A stretch of DNA of 48,618 bases from Chara braunii (lineage: Eukaryota; Streptophyta; Charophyceae; Charales; Characeae): NCBI GenBank assembly GCA_003427395.1, contig BFEA01000083.1:246548-295165 (forward strand), read 5' to 3'. Position numbers and translations under genes: made by a program. The notes under the pieces were generated by a model, which saw nothing but the letters and a program-made list of their open reading frames with translations, searched no databases and was not told the DNA's origin. Each line of letters starts with the position of its first letter. Positions within the stretch are counted from its first letter, which is position 1. Below, one piece after another: positions 40,651 through 48,618 of the stretch.

Positions 40651-43005
40651 AGACGATGATCTTTTAAGATATATATGAAAAACAATTTGACCAAAGAATT
40701 GTATCCCCTCGTCAGTTTAGATGAACAAACCTCATTGAATGTATATATGAAAAATTTCACAAATAAGAATGATTTATCATGACTGTCATATTGTTACTGA
40801 TCGAGGGGCATCGTCAGAGTCACTTAGGGGCCGTGTCTCCCGGACCTCGATCACAGGCTGAACAGACACACGTCTCGGGGATCTTTAACCAACAGGAAGA
40901 CAACCAAATATCCATAAAGAAAGTTTTAAAAGTATTTGTTTGACTCCTTGTCTTGTTAGAAGGTAGAAAAAACATCAATTTCATTCATAACATATATTTT
41001 TTTGTCTCGCAGGGTTGCTCAAACGCATCAAAAATTTTGACTTTCTCATACCCTATTTTTAAGGTTTTCTTTTTAAATAACCATATAAGACAAACCATGG
41101 AAACAACTGACCAACAATGCCAAGACACTTTTTGGACTGTACATGTCACATTCCACCCTATCTTTCTTGAACACTTAGGCGTATTTTTTAGTATCATACT
41201 TCAAGACTTGATAGCGCAGTTGTACACATATCCAAAATACACATTACATGAATCAAAATCAAACATTTGCCAACTTAATTGTGAAAGTGAAAATTGTTCT
41301 TCGTCGGCATACCCCATCGATAGAACTCATATATGACTCATGAAAAAACTTAGTCGAATCCATAATGTCGAGTTAAAAACAATTCTGAAACTCGAGTCAC
41401 ATGCCTCTCTTACCCTCTATTGTTATGGTACACATGCTGAGTCGGAAAAATATAAAAGAGACAACAAAAATCTCGTGACACTTAATTTATCGTAGTACAT
41501 ACTCTATGAGATCTCATCTATCCTATTTAGTTCATCATTGGATCTAAGCGAGAAATAAATATCAAATATATCACAGATCTTACCTTGCACTCGACTACTA
41601 GAGTATAATGTGAGGGTCCTATTATAGAAAAAAGTCGCCCATCTACTAGTTAGGCGCAAATCTTTCCTAATTCCCCTATGTTAAGCCCTAACTATTTAAA
41701 TAGCTAGAGTCTGAACCTTTCTTGGCACATTTACCTATGTCCTTCTTTATGTCGATAAGCCTCTTGTTCCTATCTGTTCTAGCGAAACCGTCGACCTTAT
41801 CCCATTTGTGTCAAGGACAATTTTATCTCAATTGTATCCCTTCAAGTGCTTACACAACGTTTTTCCTTCATCATTGGTCATGCGAAGATGTCTCTGTCGA
41901 ACTTTCATCCTCTCAAAACAATGAGCTATCGCCTCTGAATAAGACGTTTTCTTACTCTGTCTGTGCAGATTTCGAAGAATTTGTCCAACCACTTTTGAAG
42001 TCAGTGCCTCAATGGCTTCAGAGGCATCTTTTGGTAATAAGCTTAATGTTTTGTTCATTCACTCTTACCTTCTCTCTACCATTTTTTGACGTTTCCCTTG
42101 CTGAATTATCACTCTTTTCTTGTCCTTACACAAGGAGTGTTTCAACAATACCTATAAGTTTCAAATTCCTGCTGCTTCTCCCATTCAATTATATTGTTGG
42201 ACTCCACCTTATCTCTCCCCGATATCATAAAACTTTGTTTAAATTCTTGTCACTTCTTCTTCATTCTATTTCACTACCTCCCCTACTTGTCATATATCAT
42301 GCTTCTGTGGACAAAATTATTTCATCTGCACGAGATGGGATATGGATCCTGAGACGTGTATGGTGGGGTTGTCTACTAATTGACAAGGGTCTGCAAGGAA
42401 CGAATATTGGAATCGAAGGGTGAAGCAGTGAGGCTTGATCCTTGAGCGGGGCTAAGGAGTCTAAGATGTTAACCTTTTTAAGGGATTACACTGCCCTTTG
42501 ACACAATATACTCCTATCAAAGCCAAAGGAGCAGAATATAGTATTGTAATTATTTATATATATAAAAGCATTTATCGTTGGAGAACTTATTGACCACAGC
42601 ATGACTGTTGTCTGTCGTAACAGTTACCATAAGTTTCTCATCATCACTATGCACGCATATGTCAGTCAAACTTGTCTCTGCTCTTGCTTATACTATTTAA
42701 CTATTAAAATTATTGATTATTGTTATCACTATGACAATATATCCCTACTATAAGTAACTGTCATTATGAGAATTCATGACATTCAATATTCAAAAATTGC
42801 AAGTGCATTATTATCGCAAGTATATTATCACCTGTTTTTTGAGTGGTCTTAGACGTTGGAATGAACGATGTTAGTGAGGTATGATTTGGATACTACCTTT
42901 CGAGAATGATAGTATATAAAGAAGGGAATATGTATCATGGTGGGAGATCCTTGGTGAACATTTGTCTGTGTGAACAAGATCTAGGGGTAGCTGAAGAATA
43001 CCAGA
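40651..43005. other. AT-rich stretch, no supported gene
   Basis: A 233-codon plus-strand frame (41722-42423) is open, but it is rich in Leu, Phe and Ser because the strand is T/C-rich, and it has no motif. The opposite strand at 41828-42058 reads more like protein (EAIEALTSKVVGQILRNLHR; SYSEAIAHCFERMKVRQRHL) and could be a decayed coding piece of unknown kind. Neither is called as a gene. Confidence 0.45.
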
Positions 43006-43664
43006 ATGAAGTATGTTAAGAAAAACCCTTACGTAGTCTTGCCTATTGAAAAAGAGGACGGGATGAAGTCGTCCTTGCCAAGGGTAGTCAGGGAGAATGA
43101 ATATATCGGTTCCTGGTAGGGTATATCTTTGAGTGAGGATATCTTTATTTGGATTGAGTCTGATTTCAACGATGATAGAGATCGTGCCATTGTGAATGAA
43201 ACTTTGTACTACTCATCATCGTTTTGGGTTACTCTTGGTATCGAGATGACACTAAGACATGAAAACCTGCTCGCGAGGCGAGTAAGATTAGTTGAGATAG
43301 CTGCCGCGAAGTGGGAAAAAGGAATAAGTCAAAGAGGAAATGGGTCAGTATTTGTTGTTATAGAGATCATGAGTGCTGATAAGATGTGCTCACCTCCTCC
43401 CCGTCGCAAGACGTTCTATCAAAGTTCCTTGTGGACGAATATTTTAACGGACGAGAGAAAATAAAGGCAGCAACGAAGGCTGCTTTGATAGAACAAGGAT
43501 AGGGATACAAGCGCTATACGAGTGAGATAGTATACAGTCTGTACCTAGAAAAGGGGTCCGTGTTCCTCAAACGAAAGCTTCAAAGTACGACTTATATTGC
43601 TAACACCTACACTGATTCTCATGACCTAGACAACGAAATTAATACTTTAATAAGTTTCGGATGA
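43006..43664 (+). pseudogene. Unknown protein, stop and frameshift
   Basis: ATG at 43006 opens MKYVKKNPYVVLPIEKEDGM, a TAG interrupts at 43117, and the frame continues (DIFIWIESDFNDDRDRAIVN; LLARRVRLVEIAAAKWEKGI) to 43464. One frame over, KAALIEQG, a stop, then GYKRYTSEIVYSLYLEKGSV and DSHDLDNEINTLISFG run to TGA at 43662. Codon-like flow across frames suggests a once-real protein of about 220 residues. I recognise no domain. A gag-like fragment follows 260 bp later on the same strand, so it may belong to the same element. Confidence 0.45.
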
Positions 43665-43919
43665 AGGTCGGCGGACAATGAATTTATTATTTTTCATCGA
43701 TTCATACGCACAACTTATAATCTTAAGTTTTGTGTTATTTTGCATTTGCTTACATGATCCATATATGTTTACGGTGCCTTTTTACTACTCTGTCAGGTGG
43801 CTGTTTTAAAAATTAAGCATTCGTATATTGGCGATATTGGTTGTCTTTAGTTTTGTTAAGATAGGAAAGGAGATGCTTATTAAGAACTATCTTCGACTTA
43901 CAGCCTGACGCTTTGTCGC
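43665..43919. other. Short AT-rich spacer
   Basis: No feature seen between the unknown pseudogene and the gag-like fragment. Confidence 0.5.
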
Positions 43920-44260
43920 TTGCTGTACTTGTACAGATCAGCAGCGGTGACAATGACTAAGGATGGCGGTTTGGCTAAGATCCTACTTTGGAGGAATTCG
44001 TCTCTCGAGAAGGCACTAACGCGCGAGTCTGTAAACGAGTTAATGCCCCAAGATCTTAGAGTTTTGTTGTTTCAAGGGAAAAATTTGCCTAACTTTTTGC
44101 GCGATTACCACAACTTTGGCCTTGAGAAGAAATGGGATGAAAAAGCGATGTTGACTATGCTACCTTTATTTGTGTGTGAGGAGTTGAGCGAATAAGTATA
44201 TGATTTCATGTTGAGATCACGGACTTGGAGTAAACTCGAGGGTTTGTTGAGGGGCATCAC
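43920..44260 (+). pseudogene. Gag capsid-like fragment, plus strand
   Basis: Starting around ATG 43952: MTKDGGLAKILLWRNSSLEK, LFQGKNLPNFLRDYHNFGLE, KKWDEKAMLTMLPLFVCEEL, SE, a TAA, then VYDFMLRSRTWSKLEGLLRG. The pattern (F-G-KN-FL-Y, a WDE stretch, LPLFV, then a W-L ending) is the shape of the first helices of LTR-retroelement capsid. No zinc knuckle or pol follows in the window. This is the only gag-like piece on the plus strand. Confidence 0.55.
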
Positions 44261-45579
44261 CCCCTGCTTCCTTGCGGCAGGTAGTAGTCGCCTCCTTCAC
44301 AGACCATAGTCTAACAAGGCTCAAATACTTTCCTCCTTCTTAATAGTAATGTAGTCACCTCTCCTCAAACGGTTAGGTAACAACACCCCACTATGGACCA
44401 GGAACAAGTTCCGGCGTGGGTCTCACTACTACTTCTGAAGACGAGTTTATAGCTTCTTCAAGCCACCTTTCAGGGAAAGCATAACTTAGGATTGCAACTC
44501 CCTCAAGAACAGACTCTACACATTGACCACTTCTCGCGAGAATCTCTACTCCCAAGAAGTCGGTCACTCCATTCACCTCCGAACCCTCGTCGAACGTGGA
44601 TTCTGCGTAGCACTTCTACTCTTTAATAGGAGAGCAAGCCAACCATATAGGTTCAAGTGAAATCGACATAAACTGATAGTCATATTTGATTAGCTCATAA
44701 GGATAAATTAAGGCTCATAGTTTTAAACAAATCAACTCAGACGGGTAAACTCGGCGAGCAACCATGAAAAAAAATGCATCAGATAGATAGTCTCATATGA
44801 TTAATATTAGATATACTTGATTCAAATAAACGTGGCACGAATGAATAAATTTACATAGATAAGCTCCATGAATGGTCTTAAAGTGAAGGAATTTAAGCGC
44901 TTAGATTCAAGCAGATGATCTTGGAGTAGATGAGTTCTAACAGATAGCCTCATACCTGAATCTTGTCGCCAAGTTAAACATAAACAGGATGATTCAACAC
45001 CGAACTCCTCACCTCCTTACTGACTGTACTCAGGACCAAGAGCCTTTGACCGCCCCTTATGGACGAAATCGACCTCTAAATTTTTCTCACGGACGGACTC
45101 GACTTACATTGACTTTTTCCTAACACTGGACTTTTATTAAGAACCCACAGCAAATGAGGGTCCCTACTGACTCTACCTATATTTAGACCCCCTTGTATCC
45201 CTAGGTATGTCTTCCACTCATTGGCATGTTACCACAACTCTCTTATCCTTCTCTTGCTATAGCCGATTGATTGGTACATTTACTTATGAAGAGAAATTTG
45301 TGCCTATTCAGGATGAAAACCCATAGGAATCGCCTCACACCTATCTAGATCGCTTATCCCTAAGGAGGTGCCAACACCTTTCCTCAAGTCCCCTTTTTCT
45401 TCCCAGACAGATACCCCTTTCGTTATGGGTATTGTTACTGACAAGGGAAGAAGTATAAAAAATCATCGTGACTTATTCCCCTTCGAGGGTGTTTTTGTCT
45501 GATGACCTAGACAAGTACTAAATCATTACATGTTGACGGGATGACATCTTTAAATGATCCCTTTGTACATTAGGTGTAA
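44261..45579. other. Mostly unassigned, AT-rich
   Basis: A 61-codon minus-strand frame (44391-44576: VESVLEGVAILSYAFPERWL) is open but unrecognised. A possible third form of the ACCCTTGTAAGGGT hairpin lies at about 45477-45505 (TTCCCCTTCGAGGGTGTTTT). Otherwise nothing is seen. Confidence 0.5.
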
Positions 45580-46030
45580 AATCAGCCCGCATAATTCTAT
45601 CTGACATAGGAAAAATAGTGTCAGGGTGATACATAACCGATGATCCGCTTGTGCAGCCTGTGGCACTACGGGAGGGTCAGGCACATATGGCGGCGGCGGA
45701 AGAGCAGGTCGAGGTGGCTGAGGAAGGACAGTCAACTGCTGAAGCTGACGTGCCATAGACGAAGAGGGAGTAGTATATTCCATTGGATAAGTACAATGGG
45801 GCAGTTCGAACCGTGGGGGCAGAGCGCCGTAATGCTGCTCGTACTTATGTGAATAATAGGTCATCCTTTCAGGTGAGGGTGTGCGTTCACGCAAGTCTTC
45901 CTGATGTCGACGCAATCTCACCCCTTCCCACTTTTCCTCCTCTTCCTCTTCTTCCTCCCGCTCTTCTCTTTCCTTTGTCAACTCAATAGATCTATATGTA
46001 GTCTTTCCTTGTCATCCACCTTTTTCCCTT
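45580..46030 (-). pseudogene. Gag N-terminal part of a third element
   Basis: Reading down from about 46030 the minus strand gives a charged start (ELTKEREEREEEEEEEEKWE, GVRLRRHQEDLRERTPSPER), then a proline-rich region (YGALPPRFELPHCTYPMEYT; VLPQPPRPALPPPPYVPDPP). It lies about 540 bp inside the primer-binding site at 46575, where gag begins. Proline-rich, charged N-termini are common in gypsy gags. The frame dies near 45610 and no capsid or pol is seen beyond. The ATG is not identified, because stops interrupt the upstream side. Confidence 0.5.
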
Positions 46031-46574
46031 CCAACTCCTGATCCGCGCGGGATAGTTGGAGGATGCCGCACCTGGATAAGTTTCCCAAGCGCCTAACTAG
46101 TACTGCGTCAACAAGGCGATAAGTTTGATCGTGTAATATAGGCTACCCAAGGAACCTTTAATAAAGACTTCTAAAAATGAAAGTGTGTCAGATCATCATA
46201 TGGGCAGAAGGTGTTTTCATCAGAAGTGAATATTGTAGCAACAATCTTTCGGACAGCCTTGGCAAGGCTTGTCAAATCCTATTATACCGATTGGTTCCTC
46301 CGTTATCCCTAACGAGCAGACAAAGGCAAACTACCTATCTAGGGAGTGATAAAAGAGCATGCTAAGGTTTGTAGGAATGATAGGCAAGATACTTCAACTC
46401 ATTCTGGTTGTATTAAAAAAAATGAATTTTATCAGACTGACAATTATTTTCAGCAACGTTTTTACTAACTAGCGGAGGATATACAGTAGCATATCCTTTG
46501 TTTGTCGTTTTGCTAAGGTTTCAATTAACCAGACCCAGGTTCGTTCACATAGTAACCCAGCAGGCAACCGAAGG
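46031..46574 (-). other. Leader of third element plus unassigned sequence
   Basis: TTTGTCGTTTTGC, AACCAGACCCAGGTTCGTTC and GGCAACCGAAGG near 46498-46574 align in order with the element 1 leader at 12.80-12.88 kb. The rest has no feature. Confidence 0.6.
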
Positions 46575-46592
46575 TCCCCGGCAAAGGCGCCA
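46575..46592 (-). promoter_or_regulatory. Primer-binding site, tRNA-Asp type
   Basis: The plus strand reads TCCCCGGCAAAGGCGCCA, differing from the plant tRNA-Asp 3-prime end (CCCCGGCAACGGCGCCA) by one base. The LTR TG follows two bases later at 46595, as at 12897. Confidence 0.87.
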
Positions 46593-46594
46593 TC

Positions 46595-46800
46595 TGTCGC
46601 GCTCGGTGTCACACTTTTTCCAGTCGGGCCTCTCAGGGCGACCGGAAAGCCAACAGGCTGTCACGCAGGATTTTGTATGTGATTACAATAATTATATTAA
46701 ATTAAATAATGCGAATCCCTTCCTGTTGTGTGCGTCCGGCTTCGAGCAAGACCCTTCAATTGCGGTCTTCGCCGGTCCCCGGTCTTAGGAATCTTTTATT
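46595..46800 (-). mobile_element. LTR-like module 3 (only the start recognised)
   Basis: Opens TGTCGCGCTCGG next to the primer-binding site and has CTGTCACGCAGGATTTTG near 46655, matching module 1 (GCGTCACGCAGAATTTGG) and module 2 (GTGTCACACAGGATTTA). Homology cannot be followed further. The far end and true length are unknown; it may extend to or beyond the window edge. Confidence 0.6.
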
Positions 46801-47145
46801 TTGATTCGGATCAGCAGAGAATTATGCAAATATTAATCATAAAATCATGGGGTGCTATGCATGAATCAATTATGTCAATCTGATTTTGAGAACTGCGACA
46901 AAACATCCATGAAGGCAATCATTAAGCAAGAATACTGTCGAAAATAAGACTGACTAACTCAAGCAAAGATAAGGGCAATTGAATGAGGGAGGAATGAGAA
47001 CTCATAATAATCTCAGAAAGTACATGTAAGCGGGCATGGTCAGCACCCCTCAAACGTCCTCACTCATCGCTCTGGTCAGTCTCTCTCAATCTCTTTTCAC
47101 TGGTCTTCTCTGGTGTCGAGACCCACGCCCACGTACAATCTGAGA
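46801..47145. other. Nothing recognised
   Basis: AT-rich sequence between the LTR-like start and the minus-strand open frame. No feature seen. Confidence 0.5.
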
Positions 47146-47766
47146 CTAAGGCTTTGTAGCAAAATGCCACCTGTAGCCAGCAAGCTCTGAACACAACCAT
47201 CCAAGGCACATAACACGGTAGTTAACCATAGAGCAAAACTCCTCCCACAAGGTAGGCAGCCCGTCCCCTGAAATGACCCCTCGTCTGAGGTAAGGATACT
47301 TAGTGGGCTCAGTCAACGCCTCAATGTCGATCACCGCTAGAGAGATGTACCTCTTTACCAATCCGATCACATCCAGCCAACTCGTGCCATCTTTTAGAAG
47401 AGAAACGACTGGAGGCCTAGGATAGTCAGTATAGAGCATTGGCCCGAAGCTGCGGATCAGCACAGTGCCACTCTCATTGAGCTCCCTCTCAATCCGCTCA
47501 AGGTATTCAGTGGCTGAGATCCAGACCGGATCAAACTGCTCATGAGTCTCCTTGCCCTTCTTCAGGTAAGGTCTCAAATCATGAATAGTGTCATCAGCAA
47601 AACTAGTCTGGACAATGAAGATTGCTAGATCTCCCTGTCTGAAACCAGTGGCACTAACATACCAATAATGGAATGCCTCTTTGCGTGAGATCCGATTGAG
47701 ACTGGACAGTACTAACTCACTGACCGGAGCAGACTGAACTGTGGTCATGAGTAACCTTGCCATCAC
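47146..47766 (-). CDS. Unrecognised protein, 206 codons, open
   Basis: ATG at 47766; the frame also extends a little upstream as SSPGPSGRFVMARLL-like sequence. The protein has mixed, protein-like composition (SELVLSSLNRISRKEAFHYW; YVSATGFRQGDLAIFIVQTS; PVWISATEYLERIERELNES; WLDVIGLVKRYISLAVIDIE; LPTLWEEFCSMVNYRVMCLG). No domain, signal peptide or clear membrane segment is recognised. It has no stop over 620 bp, unlike nearly everything else in the window. A second protein-like stretch lies upstream on the same strand (47893-48194). It may be a retroelement accessory gene, a decayed host gene or a multi-copy hypothetical. Function unknown. Confidence 0.5.
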   Translation of the reverse strand: MMARLLMTTVQSAPVSELVLSSLNRISRKEAFHYWYVSATGFRQGDLAIFIVQTSFADDTIHDLRPYLKKGKETHEQFDPVWISATEYLERIERELNESGTVLIRSFGPMLYTDYPRPPVVSLLKDGTSWLDVIGLVKRYISLAVIDIEALTEPTKYPYLRRGVISGDGLPTLWEEFCSMVNYRVMCLGWLCSELAGYRWHFATKP

Positions 47767-47892
47767 GAACCGACCAGATGGTCCAGGAGAACTGATTACC
47801 GAACTGATTACTGGACACCGGTGGCTGAAAGATGATTGCCGATGATTGATTGCTGATTAAATGATTGTTGATGACTGATTACTGAAAACTGT
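47767..47892. repeat. Degenerate TGATTACTGAT-rich spacer
   Basis: Imperfect repetitions of GATTACTGA/TGATTGCTGA. It lies between the two protein-like stretches and could be an intron or an inserted simple repeat. Confidence 0.6.
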
Positions 47893-48194
47893 TGTTATGA
47901 AGTTTAGCCAGTTCACTACAGTCTGCCCATAACTTGTCTCACTGAGAATCCTGGACAGCCTTCCTTGCTTCCTCTACAGTGTCCACTGAGGAAATAGTAG
48001 CACACAACCTGCCATTTCTGTCATGTAAATTATAAGTGTACTCAATCCGGGTGTGATCTCTTACGTGCGTCAAAGCGTGCTCCATCATCAGGACTGTCTG
48101 CTAATTGTACTCTTCCACTGCGCTCTCCCTCAAATCCTCTGACGCCCTCTGACACAGCGAGCATGCCACCCTTATAATGTCACTATCACCCATT
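47893..48194 (-). pseudogene. Upstream protein-like stretch, probably the same gene
   Basis: ATG at 48192-48194 gives MGDSDIIRVACSLCQRASED, LRESAVEEYN, TAG, then QTVLMMEHALTHVRDHTRIE, YTYNLHDRNGRLCATISSVD, TVEEARKAVQDSQ, TGA, DKLWADCSELAKLHNNSFQ and TAA. Apart from the stops it reads as real protein. Two of the stops could come from single C-to-T changes in Gln or Arg codons. No domain is recognised. Whether it was spliced to the 47146-47766 frame is unknown. Confidence 0.45.
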
Positions 48195-48618
48195 TCTCCC
48201 CGAGTTTTCGTCGTTTGACTACCAGTTGACTGTCGCTACCGATATTACCGCTCCGAGAGGTTGTTTCCAACTATTGCTTGATTGCTGTCTTGAAAACTGA
48301 GTACTTGCTGCTTCGGAAACTGACTGCTTGTGGTTCTGAGAACTAATTGCTTAAGGTTCTGAAAATTGATTTAGTAGCTGTTCAAGAAATTAAAGAATTG
48401 TTGATCAGAGAACTGCGGCTGCTATTTAGAAAACTAATCGGTTATGTAGTTGTCTGAATGTTGTCCGTGTAGTCACCAGACACCTTGGGTCACTGACCCA
48501 TGACGCAGCAGAGATCTCCAGAGCGCTCTCTGAACACTGACTGGCTGATAACTAACTTATGCAAAAATAAGAAGGAAGGAAGACTAGTTGCTAATCGAAC
48601 GCTGGTCAGTAAGCTGGG
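48195..48618. repeat. Degenerate GAAAACTGATTGCTT-like repeats
   Basis: From about 48265 to 48425 there are diverged units with (A)GAAAACTGA, CTGCTTG and TGGTTCTGA, roughly 26 bp apart. They resemble the spacer at 47767-47892. The remainder to the window edge has no feature. Confidence 0.55.

Noticed and set aside
41722-42423. 233-codon plus-strand open frame with a hydrophobic start
   Set aside because: Composition follows a T/C-rich strand, no family motif is present, and the opposite strand reads more like protein over part of it. Too uncertain to call either.

Overview
The window looks like a repeat-dominated nuclear contig from a eukaryote, probably a streptophyte. Two retroelement primer-binding sites match the 3-prime end of plant-type tRNA-Asp. 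The pol proteins are typical Ty3/gypsy, and long microsatellites, satellites and tRNA-derived SINE-like pieces fill much of the rest. A charophyte such as Chara would fit, but that is a guess from protein style, not something the sequence proves. I found no intact host gene. Every recognisable coding region carries stops or frameshifts and belongs to decayed retroelements or to unknown reading frames. A 120-base N gap (20142-20261) sits inside a CT microsatellite.

Layout. 1-915 is a 53-bp minisatellite. 1705-4010 is a 172-bp satellite with alternating monomer types. 4.1-7.8 kb is non-coding DNA packed with short-loop inverted repeats, T-rich runs and a GC-rich minisatellite. 7.9-12.6 kb is a minus-strand Ty3/gypsy fragment (gag, protease, RT, start of RNase H), followed at 12877-12894 by its tRNA-Asp primer-binding site. 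At 12897 a very long LTR-like module begins and runs to about 18.1 kb; it holds a long foldback and an array of stem-loops. 18.1-24.5 kb is mostly unrecognised, with a SINE-like piece and one copy of a dispersed repeat. 24.6-26.8 kb is a second, different gag-like pseudogene (minus), and 27.1-29.1 kb is an RNase H end plus integrase (minus). 29.4-30.35 kb is a degenerate tandem unit built around stem-loops. 30.7-34.85 kb is a second LTR-like module, colinear with the first, with its own stem-loop array. 35-38.9 kb is microsatellite-rich, and 38.9-39.1 kb has two convergent tRNA-like modules. 39.8-40.65 kb is the second copy of the dispersed repeat. 43.0-44.3 kb has an unknown pseudogene and a gag-like fragment (plus). 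45.6-46.6 kb is the gag start, leader and primer-binding site of another minus-strand element, and 47.1-48.2 kb is an unrecognised minus-strand gene in two pieces.

Main observation. The non-coding DNA repeatedly uses one design: stem-loops with a near-constant loop, or constant loop length, whose stems differ in sequence from copy to copy but stay complementary. It appears in five or more unrelated repeat families here (4.7-7.5 kb, 16.5-17.8 kb, 20.7 and 29.4-30.3 kb, 32.1-34.4 kb, and 22.6 versus 39.8 kb), and in a clean compensatory change between the two LTR-like modules (15711 versus 31526). The cause could be selection for RNA or DNA structure, or a mutational process that keeps correcting quasi-palindromes. 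The two can be separated experimentally and by comparative alignment.

All positions and motifs were read by eye. No alignment, folding or database search was run.
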